DNA of 64,000 bases, from contig OZ024807.1 of assembly GCA_964017045.1 (NCBI GenBank), positions 6,808,481 through 6,872,480 on the forward strand, read 5' to 3'. The notes under the pieces were generated by a model that saw only the letters and a program-made list of their open reading frames with translations, was not told where the DNA came from and did not search any database. The translations under genes and the position numbers were made by a program. This document shows positions 45,718 through 56,985 of the stretch, piece after piece (within the stretch, counting starts at the first letter, position 1; every line of letters starts with the position of its first letter). Origin of the DNA: Omphiscola glabra (lineage: Eukaryota > Mollusca > Gastropoda > Lymnaeidae).

Positions 45718-45719
45718 AT

Positions 45720-46325
45720 TATATTTTTTTTTAAAAATATTTTTTAAAAAAATATTCTTTTAATTAAATTATTTTGTTTTTTGTCAGGGACTTTGTTTAA
45801 CAAGGCTTGAAGACAGCACCTCATATATTCTCCTTTAAAATGAAACGTATGCACTTCTGACCCGAGTTAACTGACTACCCCCCCCCCCCACGCACACACA
45901 CACACTCTCAAACACTCCCTCACACACAAACACCCACCTCAGTTATGTTTAGCCCAACGATCAGATTCCCCGTTCTGTCAAATTTTTTTATCCAAGTGAG
46001 GGGGGAAGGGGGGTGGGGTGGGGGTGATGCGCTATTCTCGTGTTTTAACCGAGGGGGGTGTTGATGGCTCTGTTCTGTCCATTACTTGACTGTTTAAATA
46101 ATGTCATGTTCGTACGGTGATTTGTGGAGTTGTCATATCATGCGGGGGTCAGTGTTACTTCTGTTCGTTTCTCGGAATTTTTGCCTGGTGAGGAGATGAG
46201 GGTTTTTTTTTTTTGGGGGGGGGGGGGGGGGAAGGGGGAGAGGTTAGTTTCTAGTTAGTTTATGTATGTTTGGTGTGTGGGGGTGATTTGTGTCAATCTG
46301 GTAGGGTGGGATATTTTTTTTGGTG
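45720..46325. other. AT-rich, then G-rich; no gene
   Basis: C run near 45880, (CA)n near 45893, G run near 46217-46230. Nothing else recognised. Confidence 0.4.
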
Positions 46326-46445
46326 TCATTCACATAGTGTGAGGGTGTTTTGTGTCATTCACATAGTGTGAGGGTGTTTTGTGTCATTCACGTAGTGTGA
46401 GGGTGTTTTGTGTTTGTCACGTAGCGTGACGGTGTTTTGTGTCAG
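46326..46445. repeat. ~29-bp tandem repeat, 4 copies
   Basis: Unit GTCATTCACATAGTGTGAGG plus GTGTTTTGT; the last copy is diverged. Confidence 0.85.
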
Positions 46446-46609
46446 TCTACCACGTTTGATTTTCAGCTGCCCTAGATACTTATACCTAGTATACTTTTTT
46501 CCCTAAACATTCGGGGGGGGGGGGGGGATGTGGTAAAAGCCCTGACCCATCAGCCCTTCTCCAAATGCGTCCTGCTTCTCGACGAAGAAACTAGTTCCAA
46601 GACAGACTT

Positions 46610-46885
46610 ATGACGTACGTGGGCAAGGTGGAGTCGTTAAATCGTAAATCAAATCACCGCTCGCCTAGCTTCCTCGAAACTTATGGCAAGGAGAAGGAGA
46701 ATATTGCTGCATCCGAGTACTCGCCCTTTGTCTCGTCTGAATCCCGTGTGCTGTGAGATGTCTATGTCCTCATGACGAAACACGACTTCCGAGTGCACAC
46801 TGTAGATGAGCTGTTCAAATATAATGGGTTCTGGACCCTTTCAAATAGATTTGCGGTAGCGGTCGTGGGGGTGGTTTACAGCTAA
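46610..46885 (+). pseudogene. Unrecognised short frame with one internal stop
   Basis: From the ATG at 46610 the frame reads MTYVGKVESLNRKSNHRSPS... for 48 codons to a TGA at 46754, then continues in the same frame for 42 more codons (including HTVDELFKYNGFW) to a TAA at 46883. Composition is mixed rather than low-complexity, and no tandem repeat explains it. An upstream in-frame TAG (46592) bounds it. I recognise no domain. It may be an old transposon or exon fragment, or chance. Confidence 0.2.
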
Positions 46886-47149
46886 AAAACAGTTTAAACA
46901 CAAGAGTTGATTAATTTTATGTTAGACTAGAATTAAATTTGTTGTATTTCGGTGTGGCATTTTAAAAAAAAAGTATTTAAAGAAAATAATTAAATCTCTT
47001 GTATAAAAATTGTTGGGGGGGGGGGGGGGGGTTGCGGGTTAAAAGCTTAAAGTGTCCACAATGTGAGACCCGTCCACCCCTAACTGGAAAGCACCTTGCC
47101 CCAAGCTGGTGTAAGGCTAGCGTCAAGTTGACATTTTTTTAAAAATAAT

Positions 47150-47345
47150 CTTATGCCGTCCATCCACTCAAATCCATGTTTATGGATGAATTTGTGGATA
47201 TCTGTAAGGGTGTTTGAATGGATGGATGCGTGGATTTTTGAATCGATATAAATTTTGATCTGCATATGAATGGATGTCTATACGGATGTATGAACGGATG
47301 GATGTGTGGATTTGTAAATTGATGGATGTATGAATCTACGGACAG
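47150..47345. repeat. Degenerate GGATGGATG repeat
   Basis: Loose tetranucleotide-based repetition (GATGGATGTGTGGATTTGTA-like), partly AT-interrupted. Confidence 0.6.
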
Positions 47346-48578
47346 ATGGAAGGAATATTTGATGTCATCATGTCATTTTATATTTGTTCTTTACATGATT
47401 ATAAAGATTATATAAATTGCATAAATAAGTTGCATTCCTTTTAAAAGCTCTACATCCTGGGATTGCCACCCTTTATTACCTATTCCACCCGGCCCTTCAT
47501 CCTATGTTGCATTAACACTGGGAAATTAATGTAATCTTTTTGAGTGAAGTAATCCAACTGAAAATACGTACGAATTCCTGAACACGTTCTCTCTCTCTAC
47601 CCCCTCCCCCCAAACCACCTATGTTTCATCAAGCACTGGCAACATTATACATTTTTTTTATTTGTTTATTCTCAGCCAGCAAAAAGGGTGGCCCCCCACC
47701 CCAGCCCCCACACCCATTCATCATTTGTGCCCAAGCGTCTTACTACACGTTTATTAATTTAGCCCTTGTTTACCCTTCGGATTTGCCCCTCTGTACTCGC
47801 TGATGACAAATATTTGACCTTGACAAGCGGAAGTTGTCCATCGATGGCGGGCCGGGGGTCCATCTTCTTACGAATTAAGTGGAAACATATTCATGTGTAG
47901 AGACTTCGCCATCGTGCTTCGTGGTGCTTCATGTCCTTATATATCCTTCTATTTTATATATATGTAAGATTTTAAAAAAAAACTGTTGCTTGGGGTGTTG
48001 TATGAAAGGTCGATGTACAGCGGCGTGTCCACGGGTAAAGACTCAACGAATCCTGTAAAACTGTGTGTGTGTTTGGGTCGGCAAAAAGTGGAGGGTAAGG
48101 GAGGATTGGTTTAGATTCATACCCACAAAGGTCACGAGGGTCTTGTACAATATACTTACCCGGAAATCTTGACCTGTGACAGTCAATAAGAAATGTCTAA
48201 TTGCCACCAAACTAAAGTGTCGTTGTCAAGTCTACGGACTGTACATTGACATTGGCATATCTTTTTTTAATTTTTTTTTTTTTTTTTTTTTTTTTGTTTT
48301 TTTTTTTTTTTTTTTTTTTTTTGTTTTGTATTCTGACTGTCGCCCTGTCCTAGACCGGATAAATTCTTGTTGAACAAAGAATTATTATTATTATTATTAT
48401 TATTTTAAAGCTGGATTGAATGAAGTAATTTGTCGATAAAAAAAAAATAATTGCGTAAAAGTATACAAGCAGAGTTGTTTGTTTGTTTTTTTTTTTTTTT
48501 TCAGGGTTGGGGGGGAGGGGTGTATTTTTAACTCATGTCCACGACATTTACAATTACCAGGGTAGTCGGTGGTGGTCG
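47346..48578. other. AT-rich with poly-T tracts; no gene
   Basis: T-run region at about 48264-48322, then AAATTCTTGTTGAACAAAGA followed by (TTA)n at 48380-48403. The latter looks like a LINE-type 3' tail but no frame precedes it. Confidence 0.4.
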
Positions 48579-48584
48579 CTAAGC

Positions 48585-48742
48585 CAGATCTGTTCACCCT
48601 CAAACTCTTAAAATCGTACAATCTCATCACAAAATCGTTTAATACATTATCTTAATGCTAAAAAATAAACATACAGTATATATAATGTATACACCTCAAA
48701 ATCGTACATTGTACGCCAAAATCGTAAGAGTAAACAGGTCTG
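48585..48742. mobile_element. MITE with 6-bp TSD (family M6), copy 2
   Basis: Ends CAGATCTGTTCACCCT and, reversed, CAGACCTGTTTACTCT. Flanked by perfect CTAAGC duplications (48579-48584, 48743-48748). Internal CAAAATCGTAC repeats, CATACAGTATATATAAT and the palindrome CGTACATTGTACG. Collinear with 37592-37752. Confidence 0.85.
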
Positions 48743-48748
48743 CTAAGC

Positions 48749-49265
48749 TATCGGGGAAAAGGGGGGGGGGTGATCAAATAATACCGAGGCAGTAAATTGT
48801 GTGCGCTGATGTTTAACTGTATTACAAAAGTCCAATTTTAACTAGACAGCTGGGGAATTCTTCCTTTGGGAAATATCTTACGGTTATTATCTGCGATACG
48901 TCTTGCCGCCTCGCCATTCCGCTAATTCTATGTTTCGTGTATGCTCTTTAAGTTGCAGATTTGTCCTAGGAAACAAAACACCTGACATGATTTATGAAGT
49001 GCGATAAGAATATCATTTGATATATATTTAGAAAAAAAATAAATACAATAAAATAAAAGTCATACATTTTATCAATTTTCTATTCTGTATATGATGGGGC
49101 CCCTGTCTGTACTGGACCAACTTACTGCGTACGTGTTCTAGCGCTGCCTACCACAATTGTCATGATTGTTGAATGAGAACTTTTCAACATGGCCCCTACT
49201 TTTTTGTTGTTTTTTTTTTTTTCAAGTTTTATGCTGAGACATGTCCTCAGCATTTCCCACACTTT
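48749..49265. other. No recognised feature
   Basis: AT-rich sequence leading to the GGACCCA array. Confidence 0.4.
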
Positions 49266-49274
49266 TAGATTTGA

Positions 49275-49590
49275 CGGACCCATGGACCCTAGGACCCACG
49301 GACACATGGACCCACGGACCCATGGGCCCTAGAACCCACGGACACATGGACCCACGGACCCTAGGACCCACGGACACATGGACCCACGGACCAATGGACC
49401 CTAGGACCCACGGATACATGGACCCATGGACACATGGACCCACGGACTCATGGACCCTAGGACCCACGGACCCATGGACCCTAGGACCCATTGACCCTAG
49501 GACCCACGGACCCTAGGACCCACGGACCCATGGACCCTAGGACCCACGGATCCATGGACCCACGGACCCATGAACCCTAGGACCCACGGA
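49275..49590. repeat. GGACCCATGGACCCTAGGACCCAC array
   Basis: About 40 copies of an 8-bp motif (GGACCCAC, GGACCCAT, GGACCCTA, GGACACAT) in irregular higher order, rich in CCATGG and CCTAGG palindromes. Both-strand frames are artefacts. Confidence 0.95.
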
Positions 49591-49740
49591 CACGTTTCGA
49601 AATAACACCAGGGACCGCTGGCATATGTATTACTTCTCTTCTTTTTTTTTTTCTTTTTTTAAATTTGACCATAAATATTCTTGTGGCGTGGACGGGCCTG
49701 TGGACTGGTGCTGGTCCGCGGACCACCATTTGGGGAACGC
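49590..49740. mobile_element. hAT-like MITE fragment, left end missing
   Basis: CACCAGGGACCGCTGGCATA, GACCATAAATATTCTTGTGG and GGTCCGCGGACCACCATTTG then GGGGAACGC align with 52755-52940. The right end resembles hAT termini; the left end is replaced by the GGACCCA array. Confidence 0.6.
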
Positions 49741-49746
49741 TTCTCT

Positions 49747-50079
49747 AGAAACTTTACATTTATCCCTGTGGCGCTACATCTCACCACTTCCTTCCCCTCA
49801 GACCTAACTAATTATTTTTCTTTTTTCATGCGCGGATGCCTAGCTGTTGGAGATCTTTTTCCTCATCATCTATCCATCTAAGCCTACTTCTGCCTTTGTG
49901 CCGTTTTCCTCTGGGGGCTTCGCACCCTCTCCACTCCATTGTCATTTGACATTCTCTCTAAGTGCCCAGCCTTTTATAATTTCTGCCACTAGCGTGGGAT
50001 CCTGAAATAGACTGTACCATTCCTGTTTGGTTCGTGTTATCCATCCATATTCATCCTTTGTTGGTCCAGAAACTTTACA
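49747..50079 (-). mobile_element. 5'-truncated LINE, lineage C, 12-bp TSD
   Basis: Minus strand encodes HKGRSRLRWIDDEEKDLQQ, LGIRA, a stop, then a shifted remnant of the SEWKEVV region and the CGCCACAGGGATAAA tail. Perfect 12-bp repeats AGAAACTTTACA at 49747-49758 and 50068-50079 bound the 309-bp insertion. Same lineage as 25958-26372, but here the terminal 73-bp block is single and partly deleted. Confidence 0.88.
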
Positions 50080-50160
50080 GTGAACATAAATGGAATCAAT
50101 CAATAAATGATTTTTAACGAGACTCTAGACTTTAGATCTAACCACTTAATTGTTATGACG

Positions 50161-50732
50161 ATAAGCCATGCTCCTGCATTGTGAGCCTTACTCCTGAATT
50201 GTGAGCCATACTCCTGAATTGTGAGCCATACTCCTGAATTGTGAGCCATGCTCCTGACTTGTGAGCCATGCTCCTGCATTGTGAGCCATGCTCCTGCATT
50301 GTGAGCCATACTCCTGAATTGTGAGCCATACTCCTGAATTGTGAGCCATACTCCTGACTTGTGAGCCATGCTCCTCAATTGTGAGCCATGCTCCTGCATT
50401 GTGAGCCATGCTCCTGAATTGTGAGCCATACTCCTGAATTGTGAGCCATGCTCCTGACTTGTGAGCCATGCTCCTCAATTGTGAGCCATACTCCTGAATT
50501 GTGAGCCATGCTCCTGACTTGTGAGCCATACTCCTGATTTGTGAGCCATGCTCCTGACTTGTGAGCCTTACTCCTGAATTGTGAGCAATACTCCTGAATT
50601 GTGAGCCTTACTCCTGAATTGTGAGCAATACTCCTGATTTGTGAGCCATGCTCCTGACTTGTGAGCCATACTCCTGATTTATGAGCCATGCTCCTGACTT
50701 GTGAGCCATACTCCTGATTTGTGAGCCGTAAA
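50161..50732. repeat. Minisatellite, 20-bp unit, ~28 copies
   Basis: Unit GTGAGCCATGCTCCTGAATT, with ATG/ATA and GAATT/GACTT/GCATT variants mixed. Minus-strand frames (MAHNSGAWLT-like) are artefacts. Confidence 0.98.
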
Positions 50733-51125
50733 CGATTTAATTAATAATACATATGTGATAATTAAAGTGTACTTGTAATTAAGACTTCAAAAGAAGTGGG
50801 AAATGGGGCAAAGGATTTTTTTGGGGTTGTAGGGTGGAGGGAGATATTAAAGATATTTAAACTTAACCTTGGAGACATACTGGTCCTCGCCCTCCTACTC
50901 CTTCATCCACCCTTCTGCCAGCCTCCAGCCCTCCTCTCACCCACCCCCATGTCCGTTTACCCACACGAGATGGCCGTTGTAGAGACTGGACTGTCCGAAT
51001 CGTTAACTTCCATTTACATTCCGGTTACCAACAAACAAAATCCAAGTGAAACTTTCCACACAAGTCCCAGCGTCTCGCCTCTTTCATTTCCGGTGCCATA
51101 AGTTGGGTTTGTCAACCGCTGTCTC
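50733..51125. other. No recognised feature
   Basis: Mixed sequence without repeats that I recognise. Confidence 0.4.
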
Positions 51126-51129
51126 CGGG

Positions 51130-51680
51130 TCTTTGAACACACACACACACACAAACACACACACGCACACATCCGTACTAACAAGTGTCTTGATAACACA
51201 CGCCTTAACACACACACACACACCTCCCATCACATACAAAAAAAAAAAAGAAACTAACACACATCCCTTGACACATGCACACACACATACACACACACTG
51301 TTTACAAGCGCATTCACACACACATTTATCCCTTCGCACAAACTCATATACAAACACACACACCTCCACACACACGTCCTCTTCACAAACGTCCTTCGAA
51401 ACACCTTTCCACACACTCACATCCACATCTCCACCCACATGTCCTCACATCCACTCATCCATCCACATGTCCTCACATACACACTTTCATTCACGTGTCC
51501 TGCTCACATCAACTCATCCATCCACATGTCTTGCTCACATCTACACCTTTACCAACATGTCCTGGTCACTGCTCACCAAAGTCCCTACTCATACATGCCC
51601 TCCATGCACACGTCATTGCAAAATAATGTTCCCTCACCCACACATCCCTCACCCACACACCCCTCACACATTCTCATCTC
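51130..51680. repeat. CA-rich microsatellite and CACATCC-type repeats
   Basis: Interrupted (CA)n to about 51400, then CACATGTCCTCACATCCA-type units to about 51560. Thr/His-rich frames up to 219 codons are artefacts. Confidence 0.85.
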
Positions 51681-51744
51681 TCACGCATTTTCTTTTATGT
51701 TTTAAGTTATCGAAATCAAATGTTCAAATCATGACTCTGGTTAT

Positions 51745-52152
51745 GTCTTCTTTGGCTTATGTTGGCTGGCTGGCTATGGCTTATGTTGGCTGGCTGGCTA
51801 TGTATTTTCTGACTTATGTTGTCTGGCTGGCTACAGCTTATGTTGGCTAGCTGGCTATGGCTTATGCTGGCTTGCTGGCTGTGGCTTATATTGGCTTACT
51901 AGATATGTCTTCTTTGGCTTATATTGGCTGGCTGTGGCTTATTTTGGCTGGCTGGCTATGTCTTCTTTGGCTTATGTTGGCTGGCTGGCTATGGCTTATG
52001 TTTGTTAACTGGCTATAGCTTATTTTTTGGTGCTGGCTAAAGCTTATGTTTGCCTGCTGACTATGGCTTATGTGGGCGTGCTGGTTATGTCTTCTTTGGC
52101 TTATGTTGGCATGTTTATTATGTTTTCCTAGGCGCATGTTGGCTGGCTGGAA
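51745..52152. repeat. Degenerate 24-28 bp TGGCTTATGTTGGCTGGC array
   Basis: About 15 eroded copies of GGCTTATGTTGGCTGGCTGG plus CTAT, with TGTCTTCTTTGG variants. Confidence 0.85.
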
Positions 52153-52754
52153 TGCTCTTCTGTTCATTTAAAGAGTTTACATTTGATAATACAATTATAA
52201 ATCGTTAAATACAAAACATATAAAATTCAGAAAGAAGAATCGGACGTAAGTATACGTGAATTTCACCCGCCAAGCTCTCTCCATTGTGTTGTTCCTTTTC
52301 CTTTCTGTTCACATCCACCAGCGCGGCCGGACAAGACACACATGTCTGGGAATTTAGAATCAAGTAGCACTTGTGTCTTGCTCCCACTAGACTCGTGTCC
52401 AGTACTGGCCGTCATGTCTGACACTGATGTGCACTTTGTCTCCGGTAGACAACGGCCCTAGGCCCACTAAAGGATTTTTTTTTTCCTTCTCCAAAACATT
52501 CCTTGTCTGACATATTTCACGTTCATGAACTCACTGCTCCTCGTTCGTTCCTCGTACTCTCTTGTTATCTTTATCCTAAATCCTATCGAGATGGTTAGTT
52601 TTGTATAGATAGAGGTCATTACTACACTAAAGATTAATGACATAGAGATACAATTTTAGAAAGAAGTTTTACAGATGTTCGCTACTGGATTGAGGTTTTG
52701 AAATTCTTTAGAATCCTTGTGTCCTTTAGGGATGGAATTGTTTTCGTCTTCTAG
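52153..52754. other. No recognised feature
   Basis: Unique-looking; near 52728-52754 it contains ATGGAATTG and GTCTTCTAGA, matching the monomer of the array at 52.96 kb. Confidence 0.4.
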
Positions 52755-52940
52755 ACCATGGTTCCAAAAAGTCTAAGTTTTGGCGGACGGGTAGACAAGT
52801 TTCTAAATAGCACCAAGGACCGATGCCAGATTTTTTAATATATTTTGGCCAGAAATATTCTAGTTGTGCGGAATGGTTAAGCTATGCCCGACGGTCCGTT
52901 GTCGGTCCGCAGAACACTGTTTTTGAGAACGCTGTTCTGA
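52755..52940. mobile_element. hAT-like MITE at the edge of the 44-bp array
   Basis: Left end CATGGTTCCAAAAAGT, right end reversed CAGCGTTCTCAAAAACAGTG; interior GTTTCTAAATAGCACCAAGG and GGTCCGTTGTCGGTCCGCAG match 49590-49740. Flanks TTCTAGAC and TTCTGAAA are a possible eroded 8-bp TSD. Confidence 0.6.
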
Positions 52941-52964
52941 AACTGGAAGTGTTTCGGTATTGTT

Positions 52965-53925
52965 TTGATGACATTGTCTTCTAGAGATGACATCGGTTGT
53001 GTCTTTTTTGTATGGAATTGTCTTCTAGAGATGACATCGGTTTTTGTCTTTTTTGTATGGAATTGTCTTCTAGAGATGACATCGGTTTTGTCTTTTTTGT
53101 TAGGAATTGTCTTCTAGAGATGTAATCGGTTGTGTCTTCTTTGTATGAAATTGTCTTCTAGAGATGTAATAGGTTGTGACTTTTTTGTATGAAATTGTCT
53201 TCTAGAGATGACATCGGTTTTTGTCTTTTTTGTATGGAATTGTCTTCTAGAGATGACATCGGTTTGTCTTTTTTGTTAGGAATTGTCTTCTAGAGATGTA
53301 ATCGGTTGTGTCTTCTTTGTATGAAATTGTCTTCTAGAGATGTAATAGGTTGTGACTTTTTTGTATGAAATTGTCTTCTAGAGATGACATCGGTTTTTGT
53401 CTTTTTTGTTAGGAATTGTCTTCTAGAGATGACATCGGTTTTGTCTTTTTTGTTAGGAATTGTCTTCTAGAGGTGTAATCGGTTGTGTCTTTTTGTATGG
53501 AATTGTCTTCTAGAGATGACATCGGTTGTGTCTTTTTGTATGGAATTGTCTTCTAGAGATGACATCGGTTTTGTCTTTTTTGTTAGGAATTGTCTTCTAG
53601 AGATGTAATCGGTTGTGTCTTCTTTGTATGAAATTGTCTTCTAGAGGTGTAATCGGTTGTGACTTTTTGTATGGAATTGTCTTCTAGAGATGACATCGGT
53701 TGTGACTTTTTTGTATGGAATTGTCTTCTAGAGATGACATCGGTTGTCTTTTTTGTATGGAATTGTCTTCTAGAGATGACATCGGTTGTGTCTTTTTTGT
53801 ATGGAATTGTCTTCTAGAGATGTAATCGGTTGTGTCTTTTTTGTATGGAATTGTCTTCTAGAGATGTAATCGGTTGTGTCTTTTTTGTATGAAATTGTCT
53901 TTTGTCTTCCAGACATGGAATTAGT
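52965..53925. repeat. Minisatellite, ~44-bp unit, ~22 copies
   Basis: Unit GGAATTGTCTTCTAGAGATG plus ACATCGGTTGTGTC and a T-rich end; starts 52981 and 53025. ACATCGG and TAATCGG versions occur in blocks. Confidence 0.97.
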
Positions 53926-54515
53926 TGTGTCTTCCAGACATGGAGTCAGTCCTCAATATCAGACAGTAAGTCCTCCATATCAGACAGTCAGTCTTGCATA
54001 TCAGACAGTTTAGTCCTCAATATCAGACAGTAAGTCCTCCATATCAGACAGTCAGTCCTGCATATCAGTCAGTCAGTCCTCCATATCAGACAGTAAGTCC
54101 TCCATATCAGACAGTCAGTCCTCCATATCAGACAGTAAGTCCTCCATATCAGTCAGTCAGTCCTCCATATCAGTCAGTCAGTCCTCCATATCAGTAAGTC
54201 AGTCCTCCATATCAGTCAGTCAGTCCTCCATATTGTCTTTTGTCTTCCAGACATGGAATTAGATGTGTCTTCCAGACATTGAGTCAGTCCTCAATATCAG
54301 ACAGTAAGTCCTCCATATCAGACAGTCAGTCCTGCATATCAGACAGTCAGTTCTGCATATCAGACAGTCAGTCCTGCATATCAGTCAGTAAGTGCTCCAT
54401 ATCAGACAGTCGGTCCTGCATATCAGTCAGTCCTCCATATCAGTCATTCAGTCCTCCATATCAGACAGTCAGTCCTGCATATCAGACAGTCAGTCCTCCA
54501 TATCAGACAGTCCTT
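53895..54515. repeat. Composite array, 21-bp units in a ~340-bp duplication
   Basis: Two blocks of AGTCCTCCATATCAGACAGT units (starts 54121, 54142, 54163), each introduced by TTGTCTTTTGTCTTCCAGAC (about 53897 and 54234). The leader contains part of the preceding 44-bp monomer. Confidence 0.9.
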
Positions 54516-55055
54516 CTATTCCGACTCCCAAATGTCATACCATTTTCCCCCAGCATTTAATGACTAATTTCTGCTCCGCCGGGCTAAAGTGACAGGGACG
54601 GCTAATGGGAGGAGGTGTGGCAATCTTAAAAACAAATAAAAACCCGAAAAACTTTTAAATAGTAATTTAAAATTCCCGTTTTAATGGACTTGTAAGGGAC
54701 CCATTTTACGGTAAGACGCCTTGTTTGTGTGGGTATTATTCACTTGACTTGTTTTAATGGCTTCCTTCTTTCTTTTCAATCCCTTATCTGAGTCAAAGTT
54801 TTGAAATTCTGTTAAGACCCACGCGACTCCGTAGTAAACCGTAATGGAGGAAAGAAATGAATGTGTAGCGTCTGTGTTAAGTTTAGAAATTAAGTTACAT
54901 TAAGGATATATGTTATATTTAGAAGTTATTTACAATACGGAGTTGAGTTTTAGTAAGGAGTCAGGTTCACGTGCAGCGAAGCACAAAGCCCTTTAGCCTG
55001 TACCCATATCAAAAAATGCAGACATATTCCAGAAATAGGAGACACTGCAGTTACT
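54516..55055. other. No recognised feature
   Basis: AT-rich unique-looking sequence. Confidence 0.4.
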
Positions 55056-55060
55056 GGCGA

Positions 55061-55193
55061 TATGACCTAGATATGACCTAGATATGACCTAGATATGACC
55101 TAGATATGACCTAGATATGACCTAGATATGACCTAGATATGACCTAGATATGACCTAGATATGACCTAGATATGACCTAGATATGACCTAGTG
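55061..55193. repeat. 11-bp perfect tandem repeat ATATGACCTAG
   Basis: About 12 consecutive identical 11-bp units; near-perfect identity suggests recent growth. Confidence 0.97.
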
Positions 55194-55454
55194 ACTCGTC
55201 ATGTTATGAGGACTGTCAATCACTTGGTCCGAGGAGGGTGGACTCTGGTGATTTGGTGACTCAAAAAAAAAAAAAAAACAGAAAACAAAATAAAACAGCA
55301 GACGTGCTGCCCGAAACTAAGATTGTTACAAGGTTGCACATAGAGTTTGAGGACAAACACGAAACAAAACACGATCAATTTTTATGAAGATTTAAAATCA
55401 TTTCATGAGATATTTTATATTACAAGAATATGTTTTTAAAACGAAGTGGCTGTA

Positions 55455-55725
55455 GGTACACGGGTACCAGAATTGAGAGTATAGCATTAAGCTTAATGGT
55501 ACCCGGGTGCTTATGGCGGCGCTGCGTGTCCGGGTCCATTTTGACTAATGCTATTCGAATGTCATTTGTAGTAGTTTATTCTAGTTAAAATGAAAAATTG
55601 AGTTTACAAACGTACAGTCCATTAAATTATCTTTCATTTGATACCTCATTTTGTCTTACAAACCCAACAATTATATTTTAAATCGTTTTTTAATCCCTAC
55701 CTCTCAATTCTGGTACCCGTGTACC
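55455..55725. mobile_element. Inverted-repeat element flanked by TA
   Basis: The first 25 bases (GGTACACGGGTACCAGAATT plus GAGAG) are the exact reverse complement of the last 25 (55701-55725). TA lies on both sides (55453-55454, 55726-55727), as expected of a Tc1/mariner-type MITE. An internal GGTACCCGGGTGC partly repeats the end motif. 271 bp, no coding capacity. Confidence 0.75.
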
Positions 55726-55837
55726 TATAGGTGCTGCCTTTTTTAAATTTGTAAAATAAATGTGAATGTTTAATATTTTTCTTATCCCTTTTTGGAACAA
55801 GTTCTTCAATTTTACATTATTTTCCCTTTTTTAAAAT

Positions 55838-56070
55838 GTTTTTTTCTTCTTTTTTTTTTTCTTTTTTTTCTTCTTTTTTTTTCTTCTTTTTTTTCTTCTT
55901 TTTTTTTCTTCTTTTTTTCTTCTTTTTTTTCTTCTTTTTTTTTCTTCTTTTTTTTCTTCTTTTTTTCTTCTTTTTTTTTCTTCTTTTTTTTTCTTCTTTT
56001 TTTTCTTCTTTTTTTTCTTCTTATTTCTTCTTTTTTTCTTCCTTTTTTTTCTGTTTTTTGTTTTCTTTTA
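55838..56070. repeat. T/C tract, (TTTTTTTTCTTC)n
   Basis: About 230 bp of T with CTTC interruptions every 11-13 bases. Phe-rich frames are artefacts. Confidence 0.9.
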
Positions 56071-56394
56071 TCAACGCTTTTGCTTTCTTTTACAGTCGTA
56101 TTGGAAACCTTTCTTCCCCGCGAAACACTTTTTCCGAACCTCCCACCCCCCTCCCCGCTTTACTCTGCACTCTTCGAACGCTCATCCATTTTTAAAGAAC
56201 TCACCAGAGGACCCTCATCACCCCCTCCTCAAGGATGTATGTAATTTTAACGCTTCGATCTATCCAGTCTGTGAAGTGTCGAATCTTAGATCTTTCTTGG
56301 CCCGATTTGCGGGTCCTCACACTGAAGAAATGAATGCATTTCCCCCACGGCATGTGATCTTAGCTCCCCTATCAGTGAGATGTGAGGGTGCACG

Positions 56395-56985
56395 TGAGGC
56401 TAGCTTCCTCTATCAATGAAATGTGAGGTGGGCATGTGGGGCTAGCTTTCCCTACTAATGAAATGGGAGGCGGGCATGTGGGGCTAGCTTCCCCTACTAA
56501 TGAAATGGGAGGCGGGCATGTGGGGCTAGCTTCCCCTACTAATGAAATGTGAGGCGGGCATGTGGGGCTAGCTTCCCCTACTAATGAAATGTGATGGGGG
56601 AATGTGGGGCTAGCTTCCCCTACTAATGAAATGTGAGGGGGGCATGTGGGGCTAGCTTTCCCTACTAATTTAATGTGAGTGGGGCTAGCTTCCCCTACTA
56701 ATAAAATGGGAAGCGGGCATGTGGGGCTAGCTTCCCCTACTAATGAAATGGGAAGCGGTCATGTGGGGCTAGCTTCCCCTACTAATGAAATGTGAGGCGG
56801 GCATGTGGGGCTAGCTTCCCCTACTAATGAAATGTGATGGGGGAATGTGGGGCTAGCTTCCCCTACTAATGAAATGTGAGGGGGGCATGTGGGGCTAGCT
56901 TTCCCTACTAATGAAATGGGAGGGGGCATGTGGGGCTAGCTTTCCCTACTAATGAAATGGGAGGCTAGCTTTTCCTATCTATGAA
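56395..56985. repeat. Minisatellite, 42-bp unit, ~14 copies
   Basis: Unit TGTGGGGCTAGCTTCCCCTA plus CTAATGAAATGTGAGGCGGGCA; starts 56521 and 56563. Some units are deleted (near 56680 and 56965). Confidence 0.96.

Noticed and set aside
45469..45747. 92-codon plus-strand frame
   Set aside because: Antisense shadow of the LINE B C-terminus.
51046..51705. 219-codon Thr/His-rich frame and its minus-strand Cys/Val-rich counterparts
   Set aside because: Translation of an interrupted CA microsatellite.
55792..56244. Phe-rich 150-codon frame resembling a membrane protein
   Set aside because: Translation of a T/C tract; hydrophobicity is a by-product.
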